A stretch of 64,000 bases of DNA from an uncultured Lachnospiraceae bacterium (GCA_910589105.1 CAJUST010000005.1:1-64000), one strand, 5' to 3'. Numbered from the stretch's first letter, positions 52,041 to 61,525 are shown. The notes: generated from the sequence alone by a model not told the origin. Translations and numbers: made by a program.

Positions 52041-53406
52041 CTGTCTGTCCAAACTGATCCACAGCCCGCATCCGCTCAATTCCATAACCCCCATCACAAA
52101 GTTCCCTCAAATCTCTTGCCAGCGTCGCTGGATCACAACTGACATAAATAATTTTCTCAGGCTTCATAGCAAGGATCGTTTCTAAACAGCGTTTGTCGCA
52201 CCCTTTCCGCGGCGGATCGACCACCACTACATCTGCGTGAGACATAGCCGCTTCCTGTTTCGCCAATACTTCTTCGACTTTCCCAACTATAAATTCCACA
52301 TTTGAAATTCCATTCAATTCCGCATTTTTTCTTGCATCTGCAACCGCTTCCGGCACCGCTTCTATCCCATAGACCCGCTTTGCCTTTCCCGCCAAAAAGA
52401 GGGAAATCGTCCCAATTCCACAATATAAATCCCAGACCGTCTCCTCTCCGGTCAGTCCCGCATATGCAAGCGCAAGCGAATATAATTTTTCTGTTTGAAG
52501 CGGATTCACCTGATAAAAAGATTTAAGCGAAATCTGATACATCGTTTTTCCGCCAACCCTTAAAAACCAATCCGTATCCCGCAGATATAACGCATCGCTA
52601 ATGACAGCATCCCCCCAAAGAACTCTGGTTTCCTCTCCAAGTATCACATTCGTATTTTCCTGATTCACATTCAAAAGAATGCTCTTTACCCCACTAATCC
52701 GGCAAAGCCGTTTCGTAAGTTCCTTTTCCATAGGAAGTTTCCTTCCATTTACCACAAGACATACCATTACTTCCCCAGAATGAAATCCCGACCGTATAAA
52801 CACATGCCGCATCAGCCCCCTGCCAGAGCTCTCGTCATAAGCCGGCGCATGAAATTCTTTCATATACGCCAAAACAGCCTCTAACACCGTCTTGTTTACC
52901 GGAACGCCAAGCGCGCAATCTGTATTTGCAACAATTCTATGCGATCTACCCGCATAAAAACCCGCAACAGGCTCCCCGTCCGTATTTGTCCCAATAGGAA
53001 ACTGCGCTTTGTTCCGATACCCATATGGCTGTTCCATTCCAACAATCGGTTCCATCTTACTTTCCAAAAACTCTCTGTCAAATCCGCCAATCCGCTCCAG
53101 ACTATCCAGAACTTTCCGCTCTTTAAATGCAAGCTGCTCCTTATAATCCGTATGTTGTAACTGGCATCCGCCGCAGGCGCCGGCAAACATACAACGGGGC
53201 TTCACCCGAAACGGGGAAGCCTCCTTAATTTCCATTAAACGCGCAAATCCATACGTTTTCTTCAGTTTCATTATTTTGGCAACAATCCTATCGCCAATCA
53301 CGGCGTCCCGCACGAAAAAAGCCATGCCCTCATACTTTCCAATTCCTGAGCCGTCTGTGCCAATATCTTCTATTTTCAACTCGATTAAATCATTTTTCTG
53401 CATCAT
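51997..53406 (-). CDS. rlmD: 23S rRNA (uracil-1939-C5)-methyltransferase RlmD-like
   Basis: A 469-residue SAM enzyme. Layout: TRAM domain (residues of about 1-60, KIEDIGTDGSGIGKYEGMAF), iron-sulfur cysteines CMFAGACGGCQLQH near 75-85, SAM loop DLYCGIGTISLFLAGKA, VVVDPPRKGCD, and catalytic Cys in YVSCDPATLARDL. The end DQFGQTVHTECVVWIQRK replaces the usual MFPHTxHVE motif. It begins 4 bases after yhaM ends and has only a weak ribosome site, so it probably depends on read-through from yhaM. Its 3' end is duplicated downstream. Confidence 0.94.
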   Translation of the reverse strand: MMQKNDLIELKIEDIGTDGSGIGKYEGMAFFVRDAVIGDRIVAKIMKLKKTYGFARLMEIKEASPFRVKPRCMFAGACGGCQLQHTDYKEQLAFKERKVLDSLERIGGFDREFLESKMEPIVGMEQPYGYRNKAQFPIGTNTDGEPVAGFYAGRSHRIVANTDCALGVPVNKTVLEAVLAYMKEFHAPAYDESSGRGLMRHVFIRSGFHSGEVMVCLVVNGRKLPMEKELTKRLCRISGVKSILLNVNQENTNVILGEETRVLWGDAVISDALYLRDTDWFLRVGGKTMYQISLKSFYQVNPLQTEKLYSLALAYAGLTGEETVWDLYCGIGTISLFLAGKAKRVYGIEAVPEAVADARKNAELNGISNVEFIVGKVEEVLAKQEAAMSHADVVVVDPPRKGCDKRCLETILAMKPEKIIYVSCDPATLARDLRELCDGGYGIERMRAVDQFGQTVHTECVVWIQRKHI

Positions 53407-53410
53407 AACC

Positions 53411-54364
53411 CTACTTACTCGTCTTACGGATATTTGACTCTAAAAGCCTGTTATACCCCAGCCATTCCGTGTTTCCTTCCGGCACATTCGCAAACGCTTC
53501 CGTTAAAGTTTCCATCTTTGCATCGATGTTGTCCGCAAAATGCAGCGCGACCGCTTCCACTAAAGCCGGTTTCTTTGGAGAACCAAATTCCAGCTCCCCA
53601 TGATGCGCTAAAATACAGTGTTTTAACTCATTTCCAAGCTTTTTCGGAAATCCCGGAATGGAACGTATCACGCTTCCTATCCATTCCGTCCCAATCATAA
53701 TATGCCCTAGAAGCTGCCCTTCGTCCGTATAATCATTTGCCGGAAAATCAGATAACTCCTCTATTTTTCCAATATCATGGAACATGGCCGCCGTCAAAAG
53801 GAGCGGACGGTTTAATATTGGATACTGCCCACAGAACATATCACAAAGTTTCGTTACGGAAAGCGTATGCTCCAAAAGCCCTCCCATAAATCCATGATGC
53901 ACGCTTTTCGCGGCGGAATGCATCTGGAAACGCTTAGCAAAATCCGCATCTTCCAAGAAAAACGCCCCTAACAGCTTTTGCAAATATGTGTTTTCAATCG
54001 TCTTAATATATCCCGTCAGCTCCTCATACATCTTTCCAATATCTTTACCGCTGACCGGAAGATAATTCTTAGGATCGTATTCTTGCGGATTAGCCTTACG
54101 GACGCGTTTTACATTTAACTGCAATGCCCCCTGAAAACTCGTTACATCTCCCATAACATTGATATAATCCATTGATTCAAAAGAATCAATCCCTTGAGAA
54201 TCCGGCTCCCAAATTTTTGCATCTAATGTGCCTGTCTTATCCTGTAAAATTAAATTTTCATATGGCCTTCCATTTTTCGTGAGCGCAGACTGCTTGCTTT
54301 TGCAAAGCAGGATTTCATTAATCCGCTCACCTTCCCGAAACTCATCAATAAATTTCATACTCAT
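53411..54364 (-). CDS. yhaM: 3'-5' exoribonuclease, YhaM family
   Basis: A 317-residue nuclease trimming mRNA 3' ends and single-stranded DNA. The N-terminal OB fold carries NLILQDKTGTLDAKIWEP and QLNVKRVRKA. The C-terminal HD domain has GLLEHTLSVTKLCD, AAMFHDIGKIEELSD (HD pair), HIMIGTEWIG and HCILAHHGELEFGSPKKP, as in YhaM/CBF1. It sits between a HtrA-like gene (36-base gap) and rlmD (4-base gap) in one operon. Confidence 0.93.
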   Translation of the reverse strand: MSMKFIDEFREGERINEILLCKSKQSALTKNGRPYENLILQDKTGTLDAKIWEPDSQGIDSFESMDYINVMGDVTSFQGALQLNVKRVRKANPQEYDPKNYLPVSGKDIGKMYEELTGYIKTIENTYLQKLLGAFFLEDADFAKRFQMHSAAKSVHHGFMGGLLEHTLSVTKLCDMFCGQYPILNRPLLLTAAMFHDIGKIEELSDFPANDYTDEGQLLGHIMIGTEWIGSVIRSIPGFPKKLGNELKHCILAHHGELEFGSPKKPALVEAVALHFADNIDAKMETLTEAFANVPEGNTEWLGYNRLLESNIRKTSK

Positions 54365-54400
54365 TCGCCGCTTACACGGCCTCTCCTCCTTTTCCCTCTC

Positions 54401-55702
54401 TTACCAGAGCCTTCCTGCCATTACCTTTAAACGGAGATGTTCGTCCATTCCCTGACGGCTGACGACTATCTCAATCGGCTCCTCTGGCTCCAGCTCCAAT
54501 ACTTTTGATTCATAGGTAGGAACCGTATAAATTTCTTCTCCACCCATCTTTACAATTACGTCCCCACTTTGCAGTCCTGCTTCAAATGCCGGAGATTCTA
54601 ACATTACTTCCTTAATGTAAATGCCCTGCGCAAGATCGTTTTCCTTTGCAATTTCCTCCGTAACCGCCAATACCTTTAGACCGAGATATGGAATGTCCCT
54701 GCCATTTGAAAGCATTTCGATTATTTTCTTAAGCTCAGAAATAGAAATTGCTGTCAGAGTATTGTTATCTAAATTTTCGTTGTAGTCCTGCATAACTAAG
54801 CCTACAATTTCTCCATTCAGATTTAAAAGCGCGCCGCTGCTATTGCTGTTTCCTGCAATATCCGTTGTAAAGACAGTATAGGTAGCATCTGCTGTCTGAA
54901 TTACATTTCCGACAGAAGTGATGTTTCCGGTTCCGATTGAATAGTTTGTCCCCAACGGGCTTCCGATTGCGATTGCGATATTTCCCTGTTCAACGGTAAG
55001 GGAATTTCCCAATTTCGCATAATCAATCCTGTTTTTCGTATCTTCCCCTATTGATTGTAAAGGAACGGAAAGAATTGCAATCCCCGTGTTTCCATCATAT
55101 TTTTTTAATGCTGCGTTGACTGTAATTTCATCAATAAACGTCACTTGAATCTGCGTTGCCGCCATTACTAATTTATGTTCCGTCAGAACTAAAAGTTCAC
55201 TGCCATTGTCCCCGATAATAATTCCTGACGCCTGCCCGTTACTTTCATACAGATTATTATACCAATCCGTATCGCTGACAACGCCAGTCACTGTCACAAC
55301 GGAACAATTCGCTTCTTTCCCAATCGCATAAATTTTATTTTGTAAACTCTGGTAATCCGCCAGTTCCAATTCTTTCACAACTACAGGCGGCAGTTCCGCT
55401 TCAGGCGGATCTAATACAGCCTCTTTTTCCTCCGTGGAAATATCCTCCGTCCCAAACAGTTCTTCCGTCCCCATCTCATCTTCCGGAATTGAAATAAACG
55501 GGTCTTGCCGCGGATGCAGCCATTCTTCTACGACTGGATACAAAAGGACAAACACAAAACATGACACGGCTCCAAATAAAACCGCAAATCCCACCGTATA
55601 CATTCCCTGCCGGAATAAACGTTTCTTATTTACCGGCTTTTGTTTGATTTTTTCTTTAATAAATGCAAAATCTTCCTTTTCTTGCTTATCCCATTCAGCC
55701 AT
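54401..55702 (-). CDS. HtrA/DegP-like membrane protein with PDZ domain, catalytic residues altered
   Basis: A 433-residue protein: cytoplasmic N-terminus, one membrane segment (about residues 35-56), an acidic Glu/Pro linker, a trypsin-like domain (about 125-310) and a C-terminal PDZ (GIYIKEVMLESPAFEAGLQSGDVIVKMGG). Against HtrA, the usual TNNHV reads TEHKL (catalytic His replaced by Lys, with a His one place earlier), TDLAV reads TGIAI (Asp to Gly), and GNSGG reads SNSSG (Ser kept). So the triad seems lost. The ATG at 55702 follows AGGAGAAGG. First gene of an operon with yhaM and rlmD. Confidence 0.85.
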   Translation of the reverse strand: MAEWDKQEKEDFAFIKEKIKQKPVNKKRLFRQGMYTVGFAVLFGAVSCFVFVLLYPVVEEWLHPRQDPFISIPEDEMGTEELFGTEDISTEEKEAVLDPPEAELPPVVVKELELADYQSLQNKIYAIGKEANCSVVTVTGVVSDTDWYNNLYESNGQASGIIIGDNGSELLVLTEHKLVMAATQIQVTFIDEITVNAALKKYDGNTGIAILSVPLQSIGEDTKNRIDYAKLGNSLTVEQGNIAIAIGSPLGTNYSIGTGNITSVGNVIQTADATYTVFTTDIAGNSNSSGALLNLNGEIVGLVMQDYNENLDNNTLTAISISELKKIIEMLSNGRDIPYLGLKVLAVTEEIAKENDLAQGIYIKEVMLESPAFEAGLQSGDVIVKMGGEEIYTVPTYESKVLELEPEEPIEIVVSRQGMDEHLRLKVMAGRLW

Positions 55703-55814
55703 ACCGTTCCTTCTCCTAAAACATTGTCTTTCAGATATGAACAAGGTGCCTTTCTTTTTATTATACGAGTATTAGAAACGGTATGCAAGATTTTATTTTG
55801 TTCTTAAAGCGTGT

Positions 55815-56045
55815 AATAGAAAGTATTCATGTTTTTTCTTGTTTTAAGGTTAAAAAGACATTTATGTTTTTTTTAGCCTAAGAAATACTCATGGGATTCT
55901 TTTTTCTCCAAAAGGGATATCCTGTTTTCTTTTTTGGCGCAAAAAACATTCATGGGGGTTTTTTTGCCCAATAAGATATTCATGGGGTCCTTTTTTCGCT
56001 CAAAAAATATTCATTTTTTTCTTTTTTAACCCAAAAAGAATCCAA
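55815..56045 (-). repeat. Tandem array of about seven 28-32 bp units upstream of the htrA-like gene
   Basis: Read on the htrA coding strand, successive units begin ATGAATATTTTTTGAGCG, ATGAATATCTTATTGGGC, ATGAATGTTTTTTGCGCC, AGGATATCCCTTTTGGAG, ATGAGTATTTCTTAGGCT, ATGTCTTTTTAACCTT and ATGAATACTTTCTATTAC, each followed by an A run and often CCCC. One frame through the array encodes about 36 residues from an ATG with AAAGGA upstream. Confidence 0.8.
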
Positions 56046-56295
56046 TTTGTTATTTTCATATTATTTAAAATTATATGTGTTTTTCTTTTGTATGGATTAC
56101 ATGGATATAGAAAAACATAGAATTTTTCTTTCATTTGAGTTTTAAAAAAGATATAGGTTTTTAATTTCATTTTATGAGATTTAGAAAGATTTGTATAATT
56201 TTATTTTCTCCTTTTAAACCTTCCAAAGATAAGGTATAATAATACTCAAACAAAAATCGATGATAAATCAACCTGAAAACATTTCAGAAAAATTC

Positions 56296-56864
56296 GCAGA
56301 TATATCATGAATCAAAAACATGACATTCAGGTTTCGCATATCTATTACTAAACAAAGAACTTTTCACATAGGATTCATAGATTTAACATGAACAAAAAAC
56401 TTTTCACTCAGGTTTTATAGTCATAACGTGAATCAAAAAACATGACACTCAGATTTCGAGAATATCATGTAAACCCAACAGCATGACACATATATTTTGA
56501 GGATATAGTCATAAACCATAATCCTCACAGATTTCAAAGATACAACATGAACCAAACAGTCACTCAGGTTTCGCGGATTTATTATGAACCAATAAGCATT
56601 TCACATAGGATTCGTGGATATAACATGAACCAAAAATTATTTCATACGGGGTTCAAAGATATTACATGAACCAAAAATTATTTCATACAGGGTTCAAAGA
56701 TATTACATGAACCAAAAATTATTTCATACAGGATTCAAAGATATTACATGAACAAAAAATTATTTCACACAAGATTCAAAGATATTACATGAACCAAACA
56801 GTTATTCTGGTTTCGTGTATAATATAAACCCAAAAGCATGACACAAGAATTTGAGGATATAATT
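56296..56864 (+). repeat. Tandem array of about 14 units of 37-42 bp that copy the mutS2 translation start
   Basis: Consensus unit: RNRGATATWAC ATGAACCAAAAA TTATTTCACAYA GGRTTC. The last unit runs into the genuine mutS2 start (GAGGATATAATT ATGAACCAAAAAG). The four units at about 56623-56787 are nearly identical; outer units are more diverged. Several encode the 14-residue MNQKLFHTGFKDIT, whose TGA overlaps the next ATG, and this resembles the MutS2 N-terminus MNQKVLHTLEYDKI. A TATAAT at 56235-56240 upstream is a weak promoter candidate that would place the array in the mutS2 leader. 56046-56295 otherwise shows nothing clear. Confidence 0.88.
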
Positions 56865-59252
56865 ATGAACCAAAAAGTTTTACACACATTAGAATATGAT
56901 AAAATTATCGAAACCCTGACCGGATTTGCATTTAGCCATGCGGCAAAGGAACTATGTAAAAACCTGCTCCCGATGACGGATCTCTTTGCAATCCAAACAG
57001 CCCAGACACAGACAGGCGACGCTTTATCACGCATTTTCCGAAATGGCAGCCTTTCCTTTTCCGGAATCCACCCGGTAGGGGCATCGATCAAGCGTTTAGA
57101 AGTCGGCGGCGTTTTAAGCATTCCGGAATTTCTACAAATCAGTTCTTTATTAGAAGCCGCGAAACGCGCCAAAAATTTCAGCCGGAACGAACGGGACGGA
57201 ATTGTAACAGATTCTTTAACGGAATTGTTTGACACAATAGAGCCCCTAACGCCCTTAAACGATGAAATCAAACGCTGTATTCTTTCCGAAGATGAAATCA
57301 GCGACGATGCCAGCCCGGCTCTAAAATCTATACGCCGCTCCATCGGCGGCATGAATGAGCGTATACGCAGCCAGATCAATAAAATTATGGCCAAGGCAAA
57401 CAGCAGCGGCTATTTACAGGACGCAGTCATTACCATGCGCGGCGACAGATACTGCATTCCGGTCAAAGCGGAAGCCAGACACCAAGTGCCCGGAATCGCG
57501 CATGACCAGTCTTCCAGTGGCTCTACCCTGTTTATCGAGCCTTCTGCCATTGTCAATTTAAACAACGAGCTGAAAGAGCTTTATTTTAAAGAGGCGAAAG
57601 AAATCGAAACGGTTCTGTCTGAGTTAAGTGGACGCGTCTTTGAATATGCCGCCTTTCTCCATGATAATTATGAAGCTTTAACGAAACTTGATTTTATTTT
57701 TGCGAAAGCGCAGTTAGCGAAACTGCATAACGGCTCTGCGCCTGTATTTAACACGGAAAGACGGATACACATCCGCAAAGGGCGCCACCCTCTGTTAAAT
57801 CCGGACACAGTCGTGCCGATAGACGTGACATTAGGCGATGCATTTGATCTGTTAATTGTCACCGGCCCGAATACCGGAGGAAAAACTGTTTCGCTGAAAA
57901 CGGTTGGGCTTTTTACCCTGATGGGTCAGGCAGGTCTGCATATTCCCGCAAATGACCGTTCAGAACTTTCCATTTTTGAAGACGTATTTGCCGACATCGG
58001 AGACGAACAAAGCATTGAGCAAAATTTAAGCACATTTTCTTCCCATATGACAAATATCGTCTCTATTCTGGCAAACGCAAATGAAAAATCCCTTACGCTT
58101 TTCGATGAATTATGCGCTGGCACAGATCCGACGGAAGGCGCGGCGCTGGCAATTTCTATCTTGTCGCATCTGCATAATCACGGAATACGCACAATGGCGA
58201 CGACGCATTACAGTGAAATAAAAGTATTTGCATTGACGACGGAAGGCGTAGAAAACGCATGTTGTGAATTTTCCGTTGAAACGTTAAGCCCGACTTACCG
58301 ATTGCTAATCGGCATTCCGGGAAAAAGCAATGCGTTTGCGATTTCCGCAAAAATAGGACTGGACGAAACGCTGATTGCAGATGCCCGCGGACGCATTACG
58401 GAAGCGGAAACCAGTTTTGAAGACTTAATCTCCGACCTTGAAGCCAGCCGAAGCGTAATTGAACGCGAACGCGAAGAAATCAACGTCTATAAAACTGAAA
58501 TTACCGCCTTAAAACAAAAACTGGAACAAAAAGAAGAACGCCTCGGAGAAAGACGCGATAAAATCATAAGCGAAGCCAATGAAAAGGCTCTTTCCATTTT
58601 AAGAGAAGCCAAAGAATTTGCAGACGCCAGCATTAAAAATTTCCATAAATTTGGTGAAATTCACGCTTCTGCAAGTGAGATGGAAAAAGAACGCGCCAAA
58701 CTGCGTAAAAAAATGTCGGATACGCAAGATTCCCTTACCAAAAAACAGGCCAGCCAACAACAAAACAACAAGGCGCCAAAAAACCTGCGAATCGGCGACT
58801 CTGTCAAAGTTATCTCGATGAACTTAAAAGGGACTGTCCACTCTCTGCCAAATGCCAAAGGCAATTTACAAGTGCAAATGGGCATTCTGCGTTCTGTCGT
58901 CAATATCAATGATTTGATTTTGTTAGATGAGGAAGATTCCCCTTCCAGCAAAAAATACAAAAACACGGGAGCCGGAAAAATTAAAATGAGCAAATCCGCT
59001 TCCATTTCCCCGGAAATCAATTTAATTGGCAAAACAGCGGACGAAGCAATTACCTTATTAGATAAATATTTAGACGATGCGTATATTGCCCACCTGTCTT
59101 CCGTCCGAATTGTCCATGGCAAAGGCGCGGGAATCTTACGTCAGGCTGTCCAAAAACACCTAAAACGCCAGAAATACATTAAGTCTTTCCGGCTAGGCGA
59201 ATTTGGCGAAGGCGACTCCGGCGTTACGATTGCCGTATTTAAAGATGAATAA
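56865..59252 (+). CDS. mutS2: Endonuclease MutS2
   Basis: A 795-residue homologue of MutS lacking the mismatch-recognition domain; suppresses recombination and in B. subtilis rescues collided ribosomes. N-terminal core and lever (LEYDKIIETLTGFAFSHAAKE), clamp, then ATPase: Walker A ITGPNTGGKTVSLKT near residue 335, LSTFSSHMTNI signature, Walker B LTLFDELCAGTDPTEGAA, and ATTHYSEIK. A coiled coil and KOW-like segment precede the C-terminal Smr domain with VRIVHGKGAGILRQAV and GEGDSGVTIAVF. ATG at 56865 has GAGG 8 bases before it; an in-frame ATG at 56838 belongs to the repeat array. Confidence 0.96.
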   Translation: MNQKVLHTLEYDKIIETLTGFAFSHAAKELCKNLLPMTDLFAIQTAQTQTGDALSRIFRNGSLSFSGIHPVGASIKRLEVGGVLSIPEFLQISSLLEAAKRAKNFSRNERDGIVTDSLTELFDTIEPLTPLNDEIKRCILSEDEISDDASPALKSIRRSIGGMNERIRSQINKIMAKANSSGYLQDAVITMRGDRYCIPVKAEARHQVPGIAHDQSSSGSTLFIEPSAIVNLNNELKELYFKEAKEIETVLSELSGRVFEYAAFLHDNYEALTKLDFIFAKAQLAKLHNGSAPVFNTERRIHIRKGRHPLLNPDTVVPIDVTLGDAFDLLIVTGPNTGGKTVSLKTVGLFTLMGQAGLHIPANDRSELSIFEDVFADIGDEQSIEQNLSTFSSHMTNIVSILANANEKSLTLFDELCAGTDPTEGAALAISILSHLHNHGIRTMATTHYSEIKVFALTTEGVENACCEFSVETLSPTYRLLIGIPGKSNAFAISAKIGLDETLIADARGRITEAETSFEDLISDLEASRSVIEREREEINVYKTEITALKQKLEQKEERLGERRDKIISEANEKALSILREAKEFADASIKNFHKFGEIHASASEMEKERAKLRKKMSDTQDSLTKKQASQQQNNKAPKNLRIGDSVKVISMNLKGTVHSLPNAKGNLQVQMGILRSVVNINDLILLDEEDSPSSKKYKNTGAGKIKMSKSASISPEINLIGKTADEAITLLDKYLDDAYIAHLSSVRIVHGKGAGILRQAVQKHLKRQKYIKSFRLGEFGEGDSGVTIAVFKDE

Positions 59253-59267
59253 TGCGAAGGAGGCTCT

Positions 59268-59972
59268 ATGGCTGCAAAACAGAAAATTTTAATTGTAGAT
59301 GACGATGTCAATATCGCAGATTTAATTTCACTCTACCTGACGAAAGAATGTTTTGACACGAAAACCGTTAATGATGGAGAAGAAGCGTTGACTGCATTCG
59401 AAGAATATACGCCAAATCTGATTTTGCTGGATTTAATGCTGCCCGGAATTGATGGATATCAGGTCTGTCGGGAAGTCCGCGCAAAATCTGATGTGCCGAT
59501 TATTATGCTTTCGGCAAAAGGTGAAATTTTCGACAAAGTATTAGGGCTTGAACTTGGGGCTGATGACTACATTCTGAAACCTTTTGATTCTAAAGAACTT
59601 GTAGCCCGCGTAAAAGCCGTCTTACGGCGTTATCAGGCTCCCGCAAAAGCCCAGCCGTCCTCTACAGGGCAAAAATGCGTAGAATACCCAAATTTAACGG
59701 TCAATCTCTCTAATTATTCCGTTCTCTACAAAGGAAAGCCGATTGACATGCCGCCCAAAGAATTAGAACTCCTCTATTTTCTAGCCGCTTCCCCAAATCA
59801 GGTATTCACGAGAGAACAGCTCCTAGACCATATCTGGGGCTATGAATACATTGGCGACACACGCACTGTCGACGTCCATGTCAAACGGCTACGGGAAAAA
59901 ATCAAGGATTGCAATGCGTGGAGCATTGCGACTGTGTGGGGCATTGGATATAAATTTGAAACAACTGGGTGA
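59268..59972 (+). CDS. OmpR/PhoB-family response regulator
   Basis: A 234-residue regulator. Receiver domain 1-120: ILIVDDDVN, phosphoacceptor Asp55 in LILLDLMLPGIDGY, IIMLSAKGE and DDYILKPFDSKEL. Winged-helix domain from about 140: PKELELLYFLAASPNQVFTREQLLD, RTVDVHVKRLREKI, and VWGIGYKFE. Starts 15 bases after mutS2 with AAGGAGG and lies 6 bases before its kinase. Mutual operon with mutS2 is possible as no terminator separates them. Confidence 0.95.
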   Translation: MAAKQKILIVDDDVNIADLISLYLTKECFDTKTVNDGEEALTAFEEYTPNLILLDLMLPGIDGYQVCREVRAKSDVPIIMLSAKGEIFDKVLGLELGADDYILKPFDSKELVARVKAVLRRYQAPAKAQPSSTGQKCVEYPNLTVNLSNYSVLYKGKPIDMPPKELELLYFLAASPNQVFTREQLLDHIWGYEYIGDTRTVDVHVKRLREKIKDCNAWSIATVWGIGYKFETTG

Positions 59973-59978
59973 TCCTCA

Positions 59979-61400
59979 ATGAAACGGACGATTTTTCCTA
60001 AACTTTTAGGCGGATACCTGCTATTTGGCATTTTAGGTTTTTTTGTAGTATCCACTATGACTTCTTACTTTTCTTTCCAGTACATTAAAAAAAATGAAGT
60101 TTCAAATCTCTATAAAGAAGCCAATTTAATTTCTTCAGATTATGCCGTAAGCTACTACAGCGACACGATAACTCTGGAAGATTTTAAACAAAGGCTGAAA
60201 GCGCTAAATGTCTATCTTGCCGCCCAAATCTGGGTGATAGATATGAACGGGAATATTCTTGTCAATTCCGCCTCATCACTAGATAATACGGGTTCCGAAG
60301 TAATCAGCGACTTTAATATCAATGAATTTAAGAACCGTTATTATCAAAGCGGCTATTTTTACGGATACTTTAAGGAAGAGCATTTAAGCGTCTACGCGCC
60401 AATTTCCGTTAATTATAAAGTAAAAGGCTATATTATCATACATAAGCCTCTCGATAGCCTGATTACCCAAAACAATGGTTTTTTAATGATTGCCTATATC
60501 ACGCTTGCCGTACTGTTTATCTGTGCATTCCTTCTTCTGGCTTTCTTTACATTTACAATTATTCTGCCAATCAAAAAAATAACGAAAGCCGCAAACGAAT
60601 ACGCCTTAGGCAAATTTGAACATCCGGTTGACGTACAGTCTAATGATGAAATTGGCTATCTTGCCGCCTCCCTGACCTATATGGCTGCGGAATTAAATAC
60701 TTTGGAAGAAGATCAGCGGAAATTTGTTTCCAATGTCTCACATGATTTCCGTTCCCCTTTAACTTCCATCAAAGGATATGTGGAAGCCATGTTGGACGGC
60801 ACAATTCCAATGGAATTTCAGGAAAAATATTTAAACATTATTCTTTTTGAAACGGAACGCTTAAATAAATTAACGACAAGCCTTTTAGAATTAAACAAAT
60901 ACGGCAAACGAGGAATTATGCTGGACATCACGAAATTTGACGTGAACCATACAATAAAAATGACAGCGCAGACATTTGAGGGCGTATGTAAAGAAAAGAG
61001 ACTCTCATTTGAACTGATTCTGACCGGACAAACCTTATACGCATTTGCGGATATGGATAAAATCCAGCGCGTTATCTATAATCTAATTGATAATGCAATT
61101 AAATTTTCTCCAGCGGATTCCGTGATTACAGTTGAAACTACAGTCAAAAATGAAAAAATATTTATATCCGTAAAAGACAGGGGCATTGGAATCCCAAAAG
61201 AAAGCATTGGAAAAATCTGGGAGCGTTTTTACAAATCCGATGCTTCCCGTGGAAAAGACAAAAAAGGCACCGGACTTGGACTTGCGATTGTAAAAGAAAT
61301 TATACAGGCGCATAAAGAAAATATCAATGTCATCAGCACAGAAGATGTAGGCACAGAATTTATCTTTTCACTGCCTCTATACCAAACGGAAGATGAATAA
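59979..61400 (+). CDS. HAMP-domain sensor histidine kinase
   Basis: A 473-residue membrane kinase paired with the preceding regulator. First membrane helix at about residues 10-30, an extracellular sensor to about 160 (VIDMNGNILVNS, YFYGYFKEEHLSVYAPI), second helix about 168-193, HAMP to 245, then the H box SNVSHDFRSPLTSIKGYVEA, N box VIYNLIDNAIKFS, G1 DRGIGIP, F box and G2 GTGLGLAIVKE. Signal unknown. Layout resembles VanS/PhoR-type kinases. Confidence 0.94.
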   Translation: MKRTIFPKLLGGYLLFGILGFFVVSTMTSYFSFQYIKKNEVSNLYKEANLISSDYAVSYYSDTITLEDFKQRLKALNVYLAAQIWVIDMNGNILVNSASSLDNTGSEVISDFNINEFKNRYYQSGYFYGYFKEEHLSVYAPISVNYKVKGYIIIHKPLDSLITQNNGFLMIAYITLAVLFICAFLLLAFFTFTIILPIKKITKAANEYALGKFEHPVDVQSNDEIGYLAASLTYMAAELNTLEEDQRKFVSNVSHDFRSPLTSIKGYVEAMLDGTIPMEFQEKYLNIILFETERLNKLTTSLLELNKYGKRGIMLDITKFDVNHTIKMTAQTFEGVCKEKRLSFELILTGQTLYAFADMDKIQRVIYNLIDNAIKFSPADSVITVETTVKNEKIFISVKDRGIGIPKESIGKIWERFYKSDASRGKDKKGTGLGLAIVKEIIQAHKENINVISTEDVGTEFIFSLPLYQTEDE

Positions 61401-61525
61401 AAATTGTATATCGAAACAGAAATAAACACAGGCGCTCATAAACACGGATACTTATAAACACAAATTGTAAAAACTAGGCGGCAAAAAGGCAATGACGTAT
61501 TAGAAGTTTTGCAGATTGCAGAAAA

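Noticed and set aside
51832..52185. 117-residue plus-strand ORF over the rlmD 3' end
   Set aside because: Antisense shadow of rlmD and its duplicated flank; no ribosome site, Pro/His/Ser-rich composition.
56296..56864. CRISPR array
   Set aside because: Units abut directly without unique spacers, vary along their whole length and resemble the adjacent gene start; no cas genes are near.
56765..57394. 209-residue minus-strand ORF over the start of mutS2
   Set aside because: Antisense to conserved mutS2 codons, no family resemblance, begins or ends in the repeat array.
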